From Gammaproteobacteria bacterium (GTDB lineage: Bacteria > Pseudomonadota > Gammaproteobacteria > Pseudomonadales > Azotimanducaceae): DNA of 64,000 nucleotides. Both the position numbers and the translations under genes were made by a program. Positions 61,783 through 64,000 of this stretch are shown here, in pieces (the stretch's first letter is position 1; every line of letters starts with the position of its first letter). The stretch is taken from NCBI GenBank assembly GCA_026705345.1, contig JAPPAV010000069.1, forward strand, positions 62,001-126,000. Direction: 5' to 3'. The notes beneath the pieces were generated by a model that did not search any database, was not told where the DNA came from, and saw only the letters and a program-made list of their open reading frames with translations.

Positions 61783-62676
61783 TTAGGCAAGTCCTAGGCG
61801 TTCCATGAAATCGACCATCACCGCCACGCATTCCCTCGGCTTCTCAAGTTGCAGGAAGTGGGTGGCGCCCGACACGAAGTCGCAATCAAGACCGTCGAGC
61901 GCATCGAGATCGAGGCTCGACCCGAAAGGGGAACGCAGCGTCGGGTCGGCGCGAATCACCTTGACGGGACAGGCAAAGTCACGCGGGTCGGGGTTCAGGA
62001 GGTACGCCAGGGCCCAATCGCAGATTCGGGACTCGTACTCGGGCGGGCAGCGGAGTTCGTAGCCTCCACCCGCCTTCCGTCGAAGGGTCGTCTCGGCGAA
62101 CAGTTCCGGCACGCCGGGCAGCAATCGCGAGAACGCGGGCGCGTTGCGGACCCCGTCGGCGAGTTCTCGCGTCGACTCGAAATGCGTCTTCCGATGACGC
62201 GCACCTTGGCTCTGTCGTCCCCAACGGGCCTCCGCCCCAAGGATGTCCGCGTTCGGCGCGTACACCGGTGGGTCGAACAGCACGAGGGCTGCGAAGCCCT
62301 TGCCCGGCTTGTCGTCCACAAGCGCTGTGGTCGCGGACATGGAATGGAAGACGCCGACCCGGGGCTTCGAACCGAAAGTTCGGTCGATGCCCCTCGCGAT
62401 CGCATGGCCGTCGGCGACAAAGGTCGCGATGCTGTGTTCCGCGATGTCGCCCCGCTCGTTCCAGCCATGGTTGCGGACATCGTAGAGAACGAGATCGAAC
62501 CGACTCGCGAGCAACGACCAGAACGGGTAGTAGAGGTCGATGGCGAGTCCGTTGCCATGGCTAAGAACCAACCGGGTCCCCTCGGGGTTTCCATGACGGC
62601 GAAGGACCACGCGGGCGCCGTCGTCGAGTTCGACCTCGGCCGCGGCGTGTGGATCGGGTATCTGCCAGTGGACCAC
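61783..62676 (-). CDS. Alpha/beta hydrolase
   Basis: A 297-residue alpha/beta hydrolase. HGNGLAIDLYYPFWSLLASR near 40-59 holds the oxyanion region, VLYDVRNHGWNERGD follows, and the nucleophile elbow is VFHSMSATTALV (Ser in HSMSA). The acid may be D in CPVKVIRADPTLR and the histidine is in SGATHFLQLEKP near 277. The start is GTG with GAAGGT upstream. It lies 42 bases downstream of the carboxyltransferase gene on the same strand, so cotranscription is likely. The substrate is unknown. Confidence 0.83.
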   Translation of the reverse strand: MVHWQIPDPHAAAEVELDDGARVVLRRHGNPEGTRLVLSHGNGLAIDLYYPFWSLLASRFDLVLYDVRNHGWNERGDIAEHSIATFVADGHAIARGIDRTFGSKPRVGVFHSMSATTALVDDKPGKGFAALVLFDPPVYAPNADILGAEARWGRQSQGARHRKTHFESTRELADGVRNAPAFSRLLPGVPELFAETTLRRKAGGGYELRCPPEYESRICDWALAYLLNPDPRDFACPVKVIRADPTLRSPFGSSLDLDALDGLDCDFVSGATHFLQLEKPRECVAVMVDFMERLGLA

Positions 62677-62718
62677 GCGTTACCTTCGCCTTGGGAACCG
62701 CCTCGGTGCGGACTGTCG

Positions 62719-64000
62719 CTACCAGGTGTCGATATACGGGTACTTCTTCCCCGTCCGCGGCGCCTTGGGCGGCAGACGTTTCAGGCTGCTCGCGATCCAG
62801 CTCCGGGTGTCGGCGGGATCGATCACGTCGTCGAGTCCTCCGCCGACACCCGCATTGATCGCCTTCGCACCCTCGTAGGCGCGGGCCACGCGTCTTTCGA
62901 ACTCCAGGCGACGCTCCTCCGGATCCTCGATTCCCGCCAGTTCCTTGCGAAAGCCGAGTTTGACGGATCCTTCGATATTCATGCCTGCGAACTCCGCCGT
63001 CGGCCACGCCACGGTGAAGAAGCCGACCAAGGAACTCGCGCCGCACATGGCCTGGACGCCGAGACCGTAGGCCTTGCGGACCACGACCCCAAACAACGGC
63101 ACGGTCAGGTTCGCTCCGGCATTGAACATGCGCACGCAGTGCCGGACCAGCGCCGTCCGCTCGACGTCGGGCCCCACCATCATGCCGGGGCAGTCCATCA
63201 GGCTCAGCACCGGGATGTCGAAGGCATCGCAAAGCTGGATGAAGCGCGCCCCCTTGTCGGCGCCGTCTGAGTCGATGGCACCGGCGAGATGGTGCGGATT
63301 GTTGGCGATGACACCCATGGGATGACCTTCGACGCGGATGAAGGCGGTGATGACGCCGATGCCGAACTTCTCGCGGATCTCGAGCACCGATCCCACATCG
63401 GCGATGGTATGCACGATCTCCTTCATGTCGTAGAGGCGTAGGCGGTTCTCGGGCACCACGTGCCGCAGGCGGCGCTGGTCGTGGGCTTCCCACTCGGCCA
63501 CCGAGCCCTGGAAGTACGAGAGGTACTTCTTCGCCACGTCCACCGCTTCCTCTTCGTCCTTGGCAAGCAAGTCCACCACGCCGTTCGGGACCTGGAACGA
63601 CATCGGTCCCACCTCTTCGGGCGTGTAGATGCCGAGTCCACCACCCTCGATCATCGCGGGTCCGCCCATGGCGACGGTGGTTCGCTCGGTGGCGATGATG
63701 ACGTCGCAACAGGCCACGAGCGCCGTATTCCCCGCGAATGTCCGTCCGTTAATGATGCTGATCAACGGGACGAGGCCGGAGAGCTTCGAGAACTGGGTGA
63801 ACGTGTCGGTGTCGAAGGCGACCCCCGGGCCTTTGCCATCATCCCCCGGCCGACCGCCCCCGCCCTCGCCGAAGAGGACCAGCGGAATGCGGAACCGCTC
63901 GGCCAGTTCGTACATCCGATCCTGCTTGTAGTGGTTCCGGCCACCCTGGGTTCCGGCGAGCACGGTGTAGTCGTAGTGCACGAGCATGGCGCGAGCCGCT
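62719..64000 (-). CDS. Acyl-CoA carboxylase carboxyltransferase (beta) subunit, 5' truncated
   Basis: The last 427 or so residues of a biotin-dependent carboxyltransferase; the frame runs off the right edge. IIATERTTVAMGGPAMIEGG and GRTFAGNTALVACCDVI belong to the N-lobe, and GVITAFIRVEGHPMGVIANN, LMDCPGMMVGPDVERTALVR and GLGVQAMCGASSLVGFFTVA form the C-lobe that binds acyl-CoA and biotin. It is of the propionyl/methylcrotonyl/acetyl-CoA carboxylase group and would carboxylate a CoA thioester with a biotin carboxylase partner outside the window. The truncated start prevents assigning the substrate. Confidence 0.87.
   Translation of the reverse strand, partial: AARAMLVHYDYTVLAGTQGGRNHYKQDRMYELAERFRIPLVLFGEGGGGRPGDDGKGPGVAFDTDTFTQFSKLSGLVPLISIINGRTFAGNTALVACCDVIIATERTTVAMGGPAMIEGGGLGIYTPEEVGPMSFQVPNGVVDLLAKDEEEAVDVAKKYLSYFQGSVAEWEAHDQRRLRHVVPENRLRLYDMKEIVHTIADVGSVLEIREKFGIGVITAFIRVEGHPMGVIANNPHHLAGAIDSDGADKGARFIQLCDAFDIPVLSLMDCPGMMVGPDVERTALVRHCVRMFNAGANLTVPLFGVVVRKAYGLGVQAMCGASSLVGFFTVAWPTAEFAGMNIEGSVKLGFRKELAGIEDPEERRLEFERRVARAYEGAKAINAGVGGGLDDVIDPADTRSWIASSLKRLPPKAPRTGKKYPYIDTW

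Noticed and set aside
61110-61808. A 232-residue frame in the repeat block, with others on the opposite strand
   Set aside because: Several frames overlap on both strands, all Arg/Pro-rich and containing the same repeated words; structure is at the nucleotide level.

Overview
The window is GC-rich, densely coding bacterial DNA. A Gram-negative, probably gammaproteobacterial, host is suggested by the outer-membrane porin, the TonB-dependent receptor, the MoxR/Bat gene set with a lipoprotein, and especially a rhombosortase next to its rhombotarget lipoprotein. The gene content (five CoA-transferase family III genes, acyl-CoA ligase, enoyl-CoA hydratase, MaoC, acyl-CoA carboxylase, two phytanoyl-CoA dioxygenase-like proteins, two flavin monooxygenases, amidohydrolase, amidase, penicillin acylase) resembles the catabolic repertoire of marine or host-associated heterotrophs. 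That lineage and lifestyle reading is inference. No rRNA, tRNA, CRISPR array, phage or intact insertion sequence was seen.

Layout. 0-7.1 kb: a gene tail, a DMT exporter, a ThDP enzyme, then a rightward cluster (two small alpha/beta proteins, a three-cysteine small protein, and an acyl-CoA ligase fused to a VOC domain) converging on a crotonase. 7.3-19.7 kb: amidohydrolase, porin, a double-domain CoA-transferase, an orphan HicB, a translationally coupled pair of CoA-transferases, an NAD-dependent reductase, an MFS transporter, a VOC protein and another CoA-transferase. 19.8-27.5 kb: TonB receptor plus ankyrin protein, a PhyH/LLM pair, SDR and LLM oxidoreductases, and two small genes of which one looks frameshifted. 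27.5-37.7 kb: one leftward MoxR-DUF58-DUF4381-BatA-BatB-BatC-like-BatD/E operon with overlapping genes, preceded by an HtrA-type protease. 39-46.4 kb: penicillin acylase, PhyH protein, a DUF4143 ATPase with three palindromic operator-like sites at its start, a small membrane protein, an esterase and a MaoC hydratase. 46.5-53.7 kb: phenylalanine hydroxylase with ACT domain, VOC epimerase, rhombotarget lipoprotein and rhombosortase, a double ABC ATPase, a 5'-3' exonuclease and a CoA-transferase. 53.8-64 kb: NIPSNAP, amidase, two mevalonate-pathway genes, alcohol dehydrogenase, PPK2 with an apparent ATT start, a superinfection-immunity-like protein, a broken ankyrin-type gene, about 0.8 kb of hairpin-rich repeats, an alpha/beta hydrolase and a truncated carboxyltransferase.

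The most notable points are: (1) a rule seen twice, that a CoA-transferase domain lacking the catalytic aspartate is paired with an intact one, once as a fusion and once as an overlapping gene pair; (2) the non-coding repeat block at 60.96-61.78 kb with three related long hairpins and recurring GGGGCGATGTT boxes; (3) three evenly spaced GTCGA-N6-TCGAC palindromes before the DUF4143 ATPase; (4) an ATT start with an ideal ribosome binding site on PPK2; (5) an acyl-CoA ligase-VOC fusion. These rest on reading the sequence; no homology search was run.
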